Below, one piece after another: positions 44,469 to 53,354 of a stretch of 64,000 nt of DNA (positions are counted from its first letter, which is position 1; every line of letters begins with the position of its first letter). Source of the stretch: DATAAP01 sp041690495 (GTDB lineage: Bacteria > Pseudomonadota > Alphaproteobacteria > CACIAM-22H2); the NCBI GenBank assembly GCA_041690495.1, contig JAWLHE010000002.1, forward strand, positions 124,001 through 188,000, in the 5' to 3' direction. The notes under the pieces are model-generated. The model did not search any database and was not told the origin of the DNA. It saw only the letters and a program-made list of their open reading frames with translations. The position numbers were made by a program, and so were the translations under genes.

Positions 44469-45977
44469 ATGACTCAGCGACGCGGACCGGGCCGGGGTAA
44501 TTCAGCAGCCCGCGCCCGTCACATCGGCGTAATCGATATCGGCTCGAACTCGATCCGTCTGGTCGTGTTCGATGGCCTGTCGCGCATTCCTCATCCGCTG
44601 TTCAACGAGAAGGTCCTCTGCGGGCTCGGCCGCGGGCTCGAGCGCACCGGCCGGCTGAATGCGGACGGCATGGCGCTCGCGCTCGACAATCTCGTGCGCT
44701 TCGCGGTCATCGCGCGAGCCATGGAGGTTCGCGAATTGAGGGTGGTCGGCACGGCAGCCGTGCGCGATGCGGAGGACGGACGGGCTTTCGCCGCCGAGGT
44801 GCGCCGGAGAACCGGTCTGAAGGTCGAAGTGCTCGACGGCGCCGAGGAGGCGCGGCTCTCTGCGCTCGGCGTGCTGTCCGGAATTCCGGATGCCGACGGG
44901 CTGACCGGAGATCTGGGCGGCGGCAGCCTCGAACTTGTGCGCATCCATCGCGGCAGCGTGGCCGAGCACGACACACTCCCGTTCGGACCGCTGCGGTTGC
45001 GCGAGGTCGCCGATAAGAGCCGAGGCAAGCTGCGCGAACTGATCGACCGCCATCTCGATGCCCTCCCATGGCTGAACCGGGCGCAGGGGAAGGACTTCTA
45101 TGCGGTCGGCGGGGCCTGGCGGGCGCTCGCGCGGCTGCACATGGCTCATATCGGCTATCCGCTGCACATCATTCATCACTATGCGATCCGGCGCGCCAAG
45201 GCCGAGGAGTTCCTCGATCTCGTCGCGGGCCTCGGGCGAGAGTCGCTCGAGCGACTTACGCAGGCGCCGCGCCGCCGTCTGGAGGCGTTGCCGCTGGCGG
45301 CGCTGGTCCTCGGCCGAATCCTGCGCCGCACGAAGCCCGAGAATCTGATCTTCTCGGCGATGGGCTTGCGCGAGGGCTGCCTGTTCGACGCGCTGAAACC
45401 GAGCCTGCGCAGGCTCGATCCGCTGCTGGCGGCGTGCGAGGAACTCGCCCGCGCCAACGCGCGGTTCCCGCTGGATGGCGGTACGCTGCTCGACTGGATC
45501 GAACCTGTCCTGAAGAGGGGCGATGCCCGCCGCAGGCGCCTGCGGCTCGCCGCATGCCATCTTGGCGACCTAGCCTGGGGCGAGCATCCCGACTATCGTG
45601 CGGAGATCGCATTCCTGCGCGTGCTACGCATGCCGCTGACCGGCATCGACCATGCCGGCCGGGCGTTTCTGGCGCTGACTGTGTTCACTCGCTATGACGG
45701 CTCGGCCGAGGGAGCGGTCACGCGGCCGGCATGGCTGCTGCTTCCCGAAGACGAGTTGCGCGAAGCCTATCTGCTCGGACTCGCATTGCGGCTGGCCTAT
45801 ACGATGTCAGGCGGGACCGCTCTGCTTCGCCGCGCGGCGCTCAAGGCCGACGGCTCGATGCTAAAGCTGCTCGTGCCGGCGCGTCACCGCGGCCTGCTCG
45901 GCGAGGCGGTGGAGCGGCGTCTCGATGCCGTAGCGCGGGCGCTCGGCCGCAAGCCGGTCATCAGGATTCAGGACTGA
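44469..45977 (+). CDS. ppx: Exopolyphosphatase
   Basis: 502 residues of the PPX/GPPA family. The actin-like ATPase fold motifs are HIGVIDIGSNSIRLVVFDGL (about 17-36), VVGTAAVRDAEDGRAF, LTGDLGGGSLELVRI, and the extended C-terminal HD-like region with HIIHHYAIRRAKAEEFLDLV. It hydrolyses polyphosphate processively or acts on pppGpp. It forms an operon with ppk, the standard alphaproteobacterial pair. It is convergent with rnd, separated by 20 bp without an obvious terminator. Confidence 0.94.
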   Translation: MTQRRGPGRGNSAARARHIGVIDIGSNSIRLVVFDGLSRIPHPLFNEKVLCGLGRGLERTGRLNADGMALALDNLVRFAVIARAMEVRELRVVGTAAVRDAEDGRAFAAEVRRRTGLKVEVLDGAEEARLSALGVLSGIPDADGLTGDLGGGSLELVRIHRGSVAEHDTLPFGPLRLREVADKSRGKLRELIDRHLDALPWLNRAQGKDFYAVGGAWRALARLHMAHIGYPLHIIHHYAIRRAKAEEFLDLVAGLGRESLERLTQAPRRRLEALPLAALVLGRILRRTKPENLIFSAMGLREGCLFDALKPSLRRLDPLLAACEELARANARFPLDGGTLLDWIEPVLKRGDARRRRLRLAACHLGDLAWGEHPDYRAEIAFLRVLRMPLTGIDHAGRAFLALTVFTRYDGSAEGAVTRPAWLLLPEDELREAYLLGLALRLAYTMSGGTALLRRAALKADGSMLKLLVPARHRGLLGEAVERRLDAVARALGRKPVIRIQD

Positions 45978-45997
45978 GCCCGCGGCCGGCCCGGGGT

Positions 45998-47188
45998 TCA
46001 TGCCCGCATCAGCGCGGTCTCGGCCGGCGGCGCCGGGTCGAGCGGCATCAGCACGATGCGCTTGCCTTTCATGGCGAGAGCCAGCCGACCGTGCTTGAGC
46101 GCCAGCGCGTCTTCGCCGAACACCTCGCGGCGCCATCCGTGAAGCGCCCGGACGTCGGCGTTGTCGTCCGCGGCGATGCGCTCGAGATCGGCCGTGGACG
46201 CGACGAGCTTCTGTGCGACCTGCTGACGCTCGCATTTGATCTTGAGCAGGACTTTCAGCAGCTCGACCACGGGTCCCAGCCCGCCGGGCATCTCGACCGC
46301 TGGCGGCAGGACCGGAATCTGGTCTTCGGGCATGGAAATCCCTCGGGCGACGGCGACTAGGATGTCCTGGCCCATGCGGCCTTCCGCCATGCTCTTCGAC
46401 AGCCCGCGCAGCCGCGCCAGGTCCTCGACCGTGGTCGGCGCATGCGCGGCGATATCCACGAGCGTCTCGTCCCGCACGATCCGGTTGCGGGGAATGTCGC
46501 GGCGCTGCGCCTCACGCTCGCGCCAGGCCGCGACTTCGCGCAGGACAGCCACGAGCCGGGGCTTGCTGCCCCCGCGCGGCTTCAGCCGCCGCCACGCCTC
46601 GTCTGGCTCGAGGCGATAGGTGCCGGGCTCGAGCAGGGTGGCCATCTCCTCCTGCAGCCAGTGCGCCCGCCCGCTGGTCATCAGGCGCTTGGCAAGCCCC
46701 TCGTACACCTTCCGCAGATGGGTGACATCCGCCAGGGCATAGCCGATCTGCCGGTCGCTCAACGGACGCGCCGACCAGTCGGTAAACCGCACCGATTTGT
46801 CGATCCGGGCGCCGGCGAGCTGGGCCGCCAGCGTCTCGTAGCTGACCGAGTCGCCGTAGCCGCACACCATGGCGGCAACCTGGGTGTCGAACAGCGGCGT
46901 CGGAATCCGGCCCGTGAGATGGAAGAAGATCTCGATGTCCTGCCGGGCGGCGTGAAACACCTTGAGCATGCGCTTGTCGACCAGCAGGTCCAGCAGCGGT
47001 CCCAGATCCATGCCGTGCGCCAGCGGGTCGATCGCGGCCACATCGTCCGGGCCCGCCACCTGGATCAGGCAAAGCTGCGGCCAATAGGTCCGCTCGCGCA
47101 TGAACTCGGTGTCTACGGTGATGAAATCGGCCTTGGAAAGGCGGGCGCAGAACGCGGCAAGCTGGGCGGAATCGGCGATGAGTGGCAT
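45998..47188 (-). CDS. rnd: Ribonuclease D
   Basis: 396 residues. The DEDD exonuclease motifs are FITVDTEFMRERTYWPQLCL (Exo I), VFHAARQDIEIFFHL (Exo II) and IGYALADVTHLRKVYEGLAK (Exo III, Tyr/Asp). An HRDC domain covers about 205-290 (EREAQRRDIPRNRIVRDETL). It trims the 3' ends of tRNA and other small RNAs. It is divergent from aspS. Confidence 0.95.
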   Translation of the reverse strand: MPLIADSAQLAAFCARLSKADFITVDTEFMRERTYWPQLCLIQVAGPDDVAAIDPLAHGMDLGPLLDLLVDKRMLKVFHAARQDIEIFFHLTGRIPTPLFDTQVAAMVCGYGDSVSYETLAAQLAGARIDKSVRFTDWSARPLSDRQIGYALADVTHLRKVYEGLAKRLMTSGRAHWLQEEMATLLEPGTYRLEPDEAWRRLKPRGGSKPRLVAVLREVAAWREREAQRRDIPRNRIVRDETLVDIAAHAPTTVEDLARLRGLSKSMAEGRMGQDILVAVARGISMPEDQIPVLPPAVEMPGGLGPVVELLKVLLKIKCERQQVAQKLVASTADLERIAADDNADVRALHGWRREVFGEDALALKHGRLALAMKGKRIVLMPLDPAPPAETALMRA

Positions 47189-47262
47189 CGGGAAGCTGTT
47201 CTACAAGGATTTGTCTTAAGATACCAAGCAACGAAGCGTCAGCATGGAAATGCCACGCCAAC

Positions 47263-47290
47263 TTGACAAGGTGCAATCGCATGTCATTTT
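47263..47290 (+). promoter_or_regulatory. Likely sigma-70 promoter for aspS
   Basis: A perfect -35 TTGACA (47263-47268), 16-bp spacer, CATTTT (47285-47290) as a weak -10. It lies 45 bp upstream of the aspS ATG. Confidence 0.45.
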
Positions 47291-47310
47291 GCCGGCCGTT
47301 CCCGGCCGGC
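47291..47310. repeat. Strong leader hairpin before aspS
   Basis: GCCGGCCG, loop TTCC, CGGCCGGC: an 8-bp all-GC stem in the expected 5' leader of aspS, 24 nt before the ATG and directly after the possible -10. It could affect transcript start or translation. No U-run follows. Confidence 0.55.
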
Positions 47311-47334
47311 TCTCCAGAAAAAGGCGTCTATTCC

Positions 47335-49125
47335 ATGCATGCTTATCGCACCCATACCTGTGGCGAACTGCGCCTCGGCCATGTCGGCCAGACGGTGCGG
47401 CTGTCAGGCTGGGTCCACCGCAAGCGCGATCACGGCAACCTGCTGTTCATCGACCTGCGCGACCACTACGGCATCACCCAGTGCGTGGTGGACACGTCCA
47501 GCCCGTTGTTCGGCCAGATCGAGCCGCTGCGGCCGGAAAGCGTCGTCACGTTCACCGGGCCGGTCGTCGCGCGCGAAAAGGAGACCGTGAACCCCAAGCT
47601 GCCGACGGGCGAGATCGAGCTGTCGATCCGGGAGTTCAGGCTGCAATCCACGGCCGAGGTCTTGCCGATCCTGGTCAACCAGGACGGCGACTTCCCGGAG
47701 GACCTGAGGCTGCGCTACCGCTTCCTCGACCTGCGGCGCGAGCGCCTGCACGCCAATATCGTCCTGCGCTCGCGGGTGATCGCCTCGATCCGCCGCCGCA
47801 TGATCGAGCAGGGCTTCATGGAATTCCAGACGCCGATCCTCACATCGTCCAGCCCCGAGGGCGCGCGCGACTATCTGGTGCCGAGCCGCCTCCACCCTGG
47901 GGAGTTCTATGCACTGCCGCAGGCGCCGCAGCAGTTCAAGCAGCTCCTGATGGTCGCCGGCTTCGACCGGTACTTCCAGATCGCGCCGTGCTTCCGCGAC
48001 GAGGACGCGCGCGCCGACCGCAGCCCTGGCGAGTTCTACCAGCTCGATTTCGAGATGTCGTACGTGACACAGGAGGACGTGTTTGCGGCGATCGAGCCGG
48101 TGCTGGCCGGCGTCTTCGAAGAGTTCGGCGGCGGACGTACGGTGACGAAGCCGCCGTTCCCGCGCATCGCTTTCAACGAGGCGATGCTGAAATACGGGAC
48201 GGACAAGCCCGACCTCCGCAACCCGATCGAGATCGCCGACGCGGGCGAGGTGTTCGCGGGCTCCGGCTTCGCGATCTTTGCGAAGATCGTGGCGGCCGGG
48301 GGAGTCGTCCGCGCGATACCGGCGCCGCGGACGGCCGACCGGCCGCGCAGCTTCTTCGACAAGATGAACGGCTGGGCACAGGAGCAGGGAGCCCCCGGCA
48401 TGGGGTACATCGTGTTCGAGGGCGGGCAGGCGAAGGGCCCGATCGCGAAGTTCCTCGATGCAGAGCGACTTGAAAGGCTCAAGACGCTGGCCCGGGTCGG
48501 TGACGGTGACGCCGTGTTCTTCGTCGCAGATCGCAAATCCCTGGCCGCCGCGAAGCTGGCGGGAGCCGCCCGCAAGAAGCTCGGGGAGGAACTCGAGCTG
48601 ATCGGTCAGGGCGAGTTCCGCTTCTGCTGGATCGTCGATTTTCCGATGTACGAGCTCAATGAAGATACCGGCAAGATCGAGTTCAGCCACAATCCGTTCT
48701 CGATGCCCCAGGGCGGGCTCGAGGCGCTGGAATCGAAGGATCCGCTGACGATCAAGGCATACCAGTACGACATCGTCTGCAACGGCGTCGAGCTTTCCTC
48801 GGGCGCCATCCGCAATCATCTCCCGGAGATCATGTACAAGGCGTTCGCGATTGCCGGCTATTCGAAGGAGGACGTGGAGGGGCGCTTCGGCGGCATGCTC
48901 AACGCCTTCAAGTTCGGTGCGCCGCCGCATGGCGGTTCGGCGCCGGGCATCGACCGCATCGTCATGCTGCTCGCGGACGAGCCGAACATCCGCGAGGTGA
49001 TCGCCTTCCCGATGAATCAGCAGGCGCAGGATCTGCTGATGCAGGCGCCGGGTCCGGTCGATCCTGCACGGCTCAAGGAGCTGCATATCAGGCTGGACCT
49101 GCCGCCGCCGAAGAAGAAGGACTGA
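47335..49125 (+). CDS. aspS: Aspartyl-tRNA synthetase
   Basis: 596 residues, the bacterial-type length. The OB-fold anticodon domain is at the N terminus (VRLSGWVHRKRDHGNLLFID). Class II motif 1 is FMEFQTPILTSSSPEGARDY, motif 2 FQIAPCFRDEDARADRSPGE, and motif 3 GGSAPGIDRIVMLLADEPNI, with a GAD insert about 300-410. Members of this class in alphaproteobacteria are often nondiscriminating, also charging tRNA-Asn for GatCAB; no gat genes are visible here. Start ATG 47335; longer frames overlap rnd. Confidence 0.96.
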   Translation: MHAYRTHTCGELRLGHVGQTVRLSGWVHRKRDHGNLLFIDLRDHYGITQCVVDTSSPLFGQIEPLRPESVVTFTGPVVAREKETVNPKLPTGEIELSIREFRLQSTAEVLPILVNQDGDFPEDLRLRYRFLDLRRERLHANIVLRSRVIASIRRRMIEQGFMEFQTPILTSSSPEGARDYLVPSRLHPGEFYALPQAPQQFKQLLMVAGFDRYFQIAPCFRDEDARADRSPGEFYQLDFEMSYVTQEDVFAAIEPVLAGVFEEFGGGRTVTKPPFPRIAFNEAMLKYGTDKPDLRNPIEIADAGEVFAGSGFAIFAKIVAAGGVVRAIPAPRTADRPRSFFDKMNGWAQEQGAPGMGYIVFEGGQAKGPIAKFLDAERLERLKTLARVGDGDAVFFVADRKSLAAAKLAGAARKKLGEELELIGQGEFRFCWIVDFPMYELNEDTGKIEFSHNPFSMPQGGLEALESKDPLTIKAYQYDIVCNGVELSSGAIRNHLPEIMYKAFAIAGYSKEDVEGRFGGMLNAFKFGAPPHGGSAPGIDRIVMLLADEPNIREVIAFPMNQQAQDLLMQAPGPVDPARLKELHIRLDLPPPKKKD

Positions 49126-49138
49126 GCGTTACCTCGGC

Positions 49139-49651
49139 ATGGCCGGCGCGGTCGTCGCATTCCCGACACTCGGCGAGGCCGACGCGCGCCTCATCGAGGA
49201 GATTCGCCGCGAGCACGATCCCAATGCCACGCGGATCGCGGCGCATTTCACGCTCGTCTTTCCGGATCCGAAGGTCGGGGCCGGCGATTTGCTCCGTCCG
49301 GCTGCCGCCGCCGCGCGCGAAACGCCGCCGGTCGCATTCGTGCTGCGGCGTGTGATCGTCCATCATCGGGCCCCGGATTCGTACGTGTTTCTCGTGCCCG
49401 ACGAGGGGCACGGGAGTCTGGTGCGACTGCACGATCGCCTGAGGGCGCATGCGACGGGGGGATCGGGAGAGGCGTTCCTGCCGCACCTCACGGTCGCGCG
49501 CCTGCCGGACCGAGATGCGGCGAAGGCGCTGGCGACGCGCCTAGCCGAACGGCGCCTCGCGGTCCGCGGGACCATCGATGCGCTGAGCGTTGTCGATGTC
49601 GGTGCCGCGGGACCGGTGCAGACGGTGGAAAGCTTCCCCCTGCAGGCCTAG
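49139..49651 (+). CDS. 2H phosphoesterase superfamily protein (2'-5' RNA-ligase-like)
   Basis: 170 residues with the two hallmark H-x-T-h motifs: AAHFTLVFPDP (about 37-47) and LPHLTVARLPDRD (about 117-129). The two are spaced as in 2H phosphoesterases, which act on cyclic nucleotide or RNA 2',3'/2',5' phosphodiester ends. The substrate is unknown. It lies 13 nt after aspS and may be co-transcribed with it. Its last 4 nt overlap the convergent DUF6505-like gene. Confidence 0.8.
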   Translation: MAGAVVAFPTLGEADARLIEEIRREHDPNATRIAAHFTLVFPDPKVGAGDLLRPAAAAARETPPVAFVLRRVIVHHRAPDSYVFLVPDEGHGSLVRLHDRLRAHATGGSGEAFLPHLTVARLPDRDAAKALATRLAERRLAVRGTIDALSVVDVGAAGPVQTVESFPLQA

Positions 49652-50073
49652 GCGATGATCCGCGTCGTCTCGATGAGGCCCTGCTCGTTGAACTCGCGGT
49701 CGAGGGCGAGAACGGTCTTGAGCGGGTGGCCGCACAGGCTTGCGGCAAAGGACATTTCCTGCGCGGCGGCCTCGATCGCGTCCCGCGCGTCGCCGGCCCC
49801 GCAATTGGCCATGAAATAAGCGGCGAGCCGGCGGGTCATGACATCGGAAATCTCCTCCGTTATCTCGGCGACCTCGACGAGAGTGGCATTGCCGAAACTT
49901 TCCAGGCCGAGCCAGCCGTGCTTGAAAGCCGCGAGCTCTCGCCGGGTGAACGTGCCCGGATCGCGATGGGCAAAGCGGAACGCGCCGGTGACCGCCCATT
50001 CGCCGGGTGCCGCAGGCGGCAGGTCGGTGCGACGATCGTTGCCGTTCGGACGAATGACTCGTGGAAACTTCAT
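49648..50073 (-). CDS. Conserved hypothetical protein, DUF6505-like
   Basis: 141 residues. The start MKFPRVIRPNGND, then PGEWAVTGAFRFAHRDPGTF and the C-terminal MSFAASLCGHPLKTVLALD, is what I remember of the DUF6505 family of alphaproteobacteria; that family name is from memory and could be wrong. It is cytoplasmic and soluble, with no motif suggesting catalysis. It is convergent with the 2H gene and divergent from eipB. Confidence 0.62.
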   Translation of the reverse strand: MKFPRVIRPNGNDRRTDLPPAAPGEWAVTGAFRFAHRDPGTFTRRELAAFKHGWLGLESFGNATLVEVAEITEEISDVMTRRLAAYFMANCGAGDARDAIEAAAQEMSFAASLCGHPLKTVLALDREFNEQGLIETTRIIA

Positions 50074-50180
50074 CGTGCAAGCCTATGTTAAAAGCCTGGA
50101 TGCCCAGTCAAGGCGTCTGGTGCCATAATACCGCCCCGTTCGACCGTCAGAGTCATGCTTTCCCCGTTGGAGCCCTGTTG

Positions 50181-50981
50181 ATGCGCAAGTTGAGGCTCGT
50201 TTGCCTGGTGGCCGCCATCTCCGGTCTTCTGGTCGCGCCGGCAGCGGCGCAGATCGCGTCGCATCGTGCGGCCTACAAACTGAGCCTCGGCAGCGGCAAA
50301 TCGAGCGGCATCATGGAGCTCAACGGAGCGATGTACATCGACTGGCACGAGGTCTGCGAGGGCTGGACGATCAGCCAGCGCATGCGCTTTCAGATCTTCG
50401 ACGACAACGGCCAGCCGCTCGACAGCGACATCTCGTTTTCGAGCTGGGAGGCAAAGGACGGGCTGAGCTACCAGTTCACCCTTCGCACCATGCGAAACGG
50501 CGAAGTGGCGGAGGAGCTGCGTGGCCGCGCCGAACTCGATGGCCGGGGCAAGGGGGGCAGGGCCGTGTTCACCGAGCCCAAGGACGAGGTCATCGAGCTG
50601 CCGCCCGGCACGATCTTTCCCACCGAGCATTCGATCGAGCTCCTCCGCAAAGCGAATGCCGGCGAGAAGATAATCGCGCGCCAGGTATTCGATGGCGCGA
50701 CGCTCGATGGCGCTCTCGAGATCAATGCGCTGATCACGGGGCGTTCGCCGCCGGATGAATCGCTCGACCCGAAAATCGCCGCGGATCTCGTCAAGGGACC
50801 GGCGTGGCGGATTCGGATGGCGTTCTTCAACCTCGAGGAACAGGCAGCGGAACCGGAGTATGAAACCAGCATGCGGGTGCTCGACAACGGCGTCGGTCTC
50901 GACTTCCTGTTCGACTACAGGGATTTCTCGATCAAGGCGGACCTCGAGCAGCTCGAGGCGCTGCCCAAGCCGCGCTGCTAA
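50181..50981 (+). CDS. eipB: Cell-envelope integrity protein EipB (DUF1849)
   Basis: 266 residues. The signal peptide is LRLVCLVAAISGLLVAPAAA, with cleavage before Q. The mature protein begins with ASHRAAYKLSLGSGKSSGIM, the DUF1849 core. Two Cys remain in the mature protein, in HEVCEGW and as the final residue (KPRC), matching the disulfide I recall for Brucella EipB. It is a periplasmic beta-spiral protein needed for envelope integrity. ATG 50181, with GGAG 8-11 nt upstream. Confidence 0.88.
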   Translation: MRKLRLVCLVAAISGLLVAPAAAQIASHRAAYKLSLGSGKSSGIMELNGAMYIDWHEVCEGWTISQRMRFQIFDDNGQPLDSDISFSSWEAKDGLSYQFTLRTMRNGEVAEELRGRAELDGRGKGGRAVFTEPKDEVIELPPGTIFPTEHSIELLRKANAGEKIIARQVFDGATLDGALEINALITGRSPPDESLDPKIAADLVKGPAWRIRMAFFNLEEQAAEPEYETSMRVLDNGVGLDFLFDYRDFSIKADLEQLEALPKPRC

Positions 50982-50990
50982 GGGCTGACG

Positions 50991-51983
50991 TCAGCGCGCC
51001 TTGCGCGGCGCCGCCGCGCGGCGCAGGCGATCGTTGATCGCGGCGCCAAGCCCGCGCGAGGGGATCGGCGCCACCGCGATTCGCGCAATGCCCGGCCGGT
51101 CGAGCGCACGCAGCATGGCGAACAGGTTGGCTGCCGCCTCTGCGAGATCGCGCGACCGACTCAGGTTGACGACGGTGTTCCGACCCGCGTCGCGCGGCTC
51201 CGGTCCGAAGGCAAGGAAGGCCTCGCCTGGCTGCAAGCGGCGGGCATTCAGCCGCAGCGCGGCGCGCGGGGCATAGTGGCTTTCGAGCTGTCCGGGCGAC
51301 CGCGCCGGGCCGCTGCCGGCGCGGGCGAGGGGGCCGGTCAGCCGCCTGATTTCCTCGCTCGGCACGCCGCCCGGCCGCAGCAGAACGGCCTTTGGTCCGG
51401 ACAGGTCGATTACGGTCGATTCGACGCCGACCGGAGAGGGCCCGCCATCCAGGATGACGGACACGAGTTTGCGGCCGCGACCCGTCCTGAACGAGTCGCG
51501 CACGTGCGCGGCCGTCGTCGGACTGATGCGTCCCGACCGGTTTGCGCTCGGCGCTACGATCGGGCATGCCGCGCGACGCAACAGCGCGCGCGCGACCGGA
51601 TGGTCGGGAATGCGTATCGCCAGCGTTTCCAGACCTGCCGATGCAAGCCATGAGATCGGGCTGTCGGCCCGGCGCCTGAGCACCAGCGTCAACGGTCCCG
51701 GCCAGAATGCGCGCGCGAGCGCCCGGGCGCGGCCATCAAACTCGACAAGCCGCTCGGCGTCGCGCGTACTCGCAACGTGGACGATCAACGGATTGAAGCG
51801 CGGGCGGCCTTTCGCCGCGTAGATCGCTGCGACCGCCTCGTCGTCCGTCGCGTCGCCGCCGAGCCCGTAGACGGTTTCGGTGGGAAAGGCGACGAGCCTT
51901 CCCGCTTTGATCATGCGCGCGGCGCGCGCGAGGTTTGCAGGGGTAGGCTTGAGGATGGCCGGAAAGCGTGGGCGTCGTGGCAT
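50991..51983 (-). CDS. L-threonylcarbamoyladenylate synthase (Sua5 type)
   Basis: 330 residues. The YrdC/Sua5 core is at the N terminus (GRLVAFPTETVYGLGGDATD; AKGRPRFNPLIVHVAS; RIPDHPVARALLRRAACPIV; PSANRSGRISPTTAAHV; GVESTVIDLSGPKAVLLRPG), with a second Sua5 domain after about 230 (FLAFGPEPRDAGRNTVVNL). This two-domain form is Sua5 rather than TsaC. It makes threonylcarbamoyl-AMP for t6A37 tRNA modification. A large hairpin lies upstream of its start. Confidence 0.93.
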   Translation of the reverse strand: MPRRPRFPAILKPTPANLARAARMIKAGRLVAFPTETVYGLGGDATDDEAVAAIYAAKGRPRFNPLIVHVASTRDAERLVEFDGRARALARAFWPGPLTLVLRRRADSPISWLASAGLETLAIRIPDHPVARALLRRAACPIVAPSANRSGRISPTTAAHVRDSFRTGRGRKLVSVILDGGPSPVGVESTVIDLSGPKAVLLRPGGVPSEEIRRLTGPLARAGSGPARSPGQLESHYAPRAALRLNARRLQPGEAFLAFGPEPRDAGRNTVVNLSRSRDLAEAAANLFAMLRALDRPGIARIAVAPIPSRGLGAAINDRLRRAAAPRKAR

Positions 51984-52276
51984 GGGCCACGGCGTATCAT
52001 AAACGGCAAAGAGCCGTCACGCTTGAGTGACGGCTCCATTGAGATTTGGCTTCCCGCCGACCGCGGATGGGCGGGAGGGCCAGTCACCGCACTGGATTGC
52101 GGCGGCTTGGACGTGATCGCATCAGCAACCACAATATAATCATGTGATGGTCTGACTACATCGTCAAGGGCGCGGGTGGAAAATTGGGACGCCGCGCCCC
52201 CGCCGATTGGGCGTGACCGTGGACGAAATCGCGAGCGATACTGGAACGGTGTTCCGTGCGTGGCGTTCGCCGCACT
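51984..52276. other. Intergenic region with a 10-bp hairpin
   Basis: About 290 bp without a supported gene. It contains the perfect stem GAGCCGTCAC/GTGACGGCTC with loop GCTTGA at 52011-52036, followed on the minus strand by TTTGCCGTTTATG. Near 52130-52145 is an AT-rich ACAATATAATCATG patch that could be a promoter. I could not assign either with certainty. Confidence 0.45.
52011..52036. terminator. Perfect 10-bp hairpin, orientation uncertain
   Basis: GAGCCGTCAC-GCTTGA-GTGACGGCTC. On the minus strand a T-rich tract (TTTGCCGTTTATG) follows. It lies just upstream of the Sua5 start, so it could also be a leader structure. Confidence 0.4.
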
Positions 52277-52753
52277 ATGCAACCGATCACCCCGGACCCC
52301 AAGCCGATTCCTCCTGAACTTCCGACAGATCCCTTGCGGACCCCGCCGGATATTCCCATCAACACGCCGCCGGAGAAGGGTCCTCGTCGCCCAGAACCGT
52401 TACCGCCGAAGCCGGTTCCGCCGGTCCAAGTACGGAGCTTCGGAATGGCCACGCTCATTGGCTTGGCAATGCTTGCAGGTCCTGCGTTGGCGCAGAAACC
52501 GGCGGGCAAGGATACGAGCGAGCTGGAGCGGCCGCATCCGCAGCAATCAAGATGCAGCCAGATCTCCGACGCCGACGAGCGGGTGGCTTGCCTGGCGCGG
52601 AACGAAAGCTCAGGTGAGCCGGCGCTGGGCAAACCGGAGGATGCCGAGAAACCTCCGGCCATATCGCCGTCCGTCGGTCGGGAGGTGCGCCCGGCGCCTG
52701 TCAATAGGGCGCCCGAGCCGACGAACCCGAACGCCCCCGCGCTATCGCGCTAG
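52277..52753 (+). CDS. Hypothetical protein with proline-rich N-terminal part and internal signal-like segment
   Basis: The open frame gives 158 residues. Residues 1-55 are proline-rich (PITPDPKPIPPELPTDP, PRRPEPLPPKPVPPVQV). An internal segment ATLIGLAMLAGPALAQ follows, exactly like a signal peptide ending at Ala-Leu-Ala-Gln. The rest is hydrophilic with two Cys (RCSQISDADERVACLARNES). An alternative start at ATG 52445, with CGGAG upstream, would make a 102-residue exported protein; the proline-rich part would then be a separate or untranslated piece. Not recognised. The codon bias of both parts is similar to the genome's. Confidence 0.5.
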   Translation: MQPITPDPKPIPPELPTDPLRTPPDIPINTPPEKGPRRPEPLPPKPVPPVQVRSFGMATLIGLAMLAGPALAQKPAGKDTSELERPHPQQSRCSQISDADERVACLARNESSGEPALGKPEDAEKPPAISPSVGREVRPAPVNRAPEPTNPNAPALSR

Positions 52754-52778
52754 GAGCGCCCGGTTCGCCGCCTTTGCG

Positions 52779-53243
52779 TCAGCGGGTAAAACGGATCTCG
52801 ACTCGCCGCTCGGCGCTGCTGCCGGAGCTGGAGCCGTTGAACGATTCGCCCCAGAGTTCTCCCTTGCCGGACACAACCAACGTGTCGGGTGCGATGCCAT
52901 GCTTGCGCAGCGCCGCCGCGACAGCCTCGGCGCGGCGCTCCGAGAGGCGCTGATTGACCTTCGCATCGCCCCGCTTGTCGGCAAAGCCGGTGACGCAGAT
53001 CTGCTGGATGTAGTTCTCCTTGGCGAGCTTTGCGGCGCTGGCGATCTTTTCCGCGTCTGCCTTGTTGATCGCGACGCTACCGGTGGCGAACGACACGACC
53101 ACCGGCGAGAACTGGCTGGCCGTCAGGTTCGGCCTGCAGGCGCGCTGCGCACTCGCCGGCGCCGCTCCGGCCGTGATCATGATCAGCGCTGCGCCGAGCG
53201 ACAGCACCGCTACGGACAACAGGAACCCCCGCACTACAAACAT
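52779..53243 (-). CDS. OmpA-family peptidoglycan-associated domain protein
   Basis: 154 residues. The signal peptide includes GFLLSVAVLSLGAALIMIT with cleavage around ASA-Q. The OmpA C-terminal domain runs about 55-150: VVVSFATGSVAINKADAEKI, ICVTGFADKRGDAKVNQRLS, ERRAEAVAAALRKHGIAPDT and ERRVEIRFTR. It should bind peptidoglycan in the periplasm. There is no lipobox Cys at the cleavage site, so it is probably soluble or peripheral. Start ATG 53243, with GGTGGAGG 7 nt upstream. It follows cysQ on the same strand. Confidence 0.85.
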   Translation of the reverse strand: MFVVRGFLLSVAVLSLGAALIMITAGAAPASAQRACRPNLTASQFSPVVVSFATGSVAINKADAEKIASAAKLAKENYIQQICVTGFADKRGDAKVNQRLSERRAEAVAAALRKHGIAPDTLVVSGKGELWGESFNGSSSGSSAERRVEIRFTR

Positions 53244-53354
53244 CCCATCCTCCACCAAATGGATTGCCCGACACAGGCCGGCCAGGACCGCTCCTTGGCC
53301 CGTCAAGCGTGGCAGGGATGTACATCGTCGGCGCCGGGCGGGCAGTGACGGGCG

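Noticed and set aside
47404..49086. 560-codon minus-strand frame
   Set aside because: Antisense shadow of aspS, which has full class II motifs.
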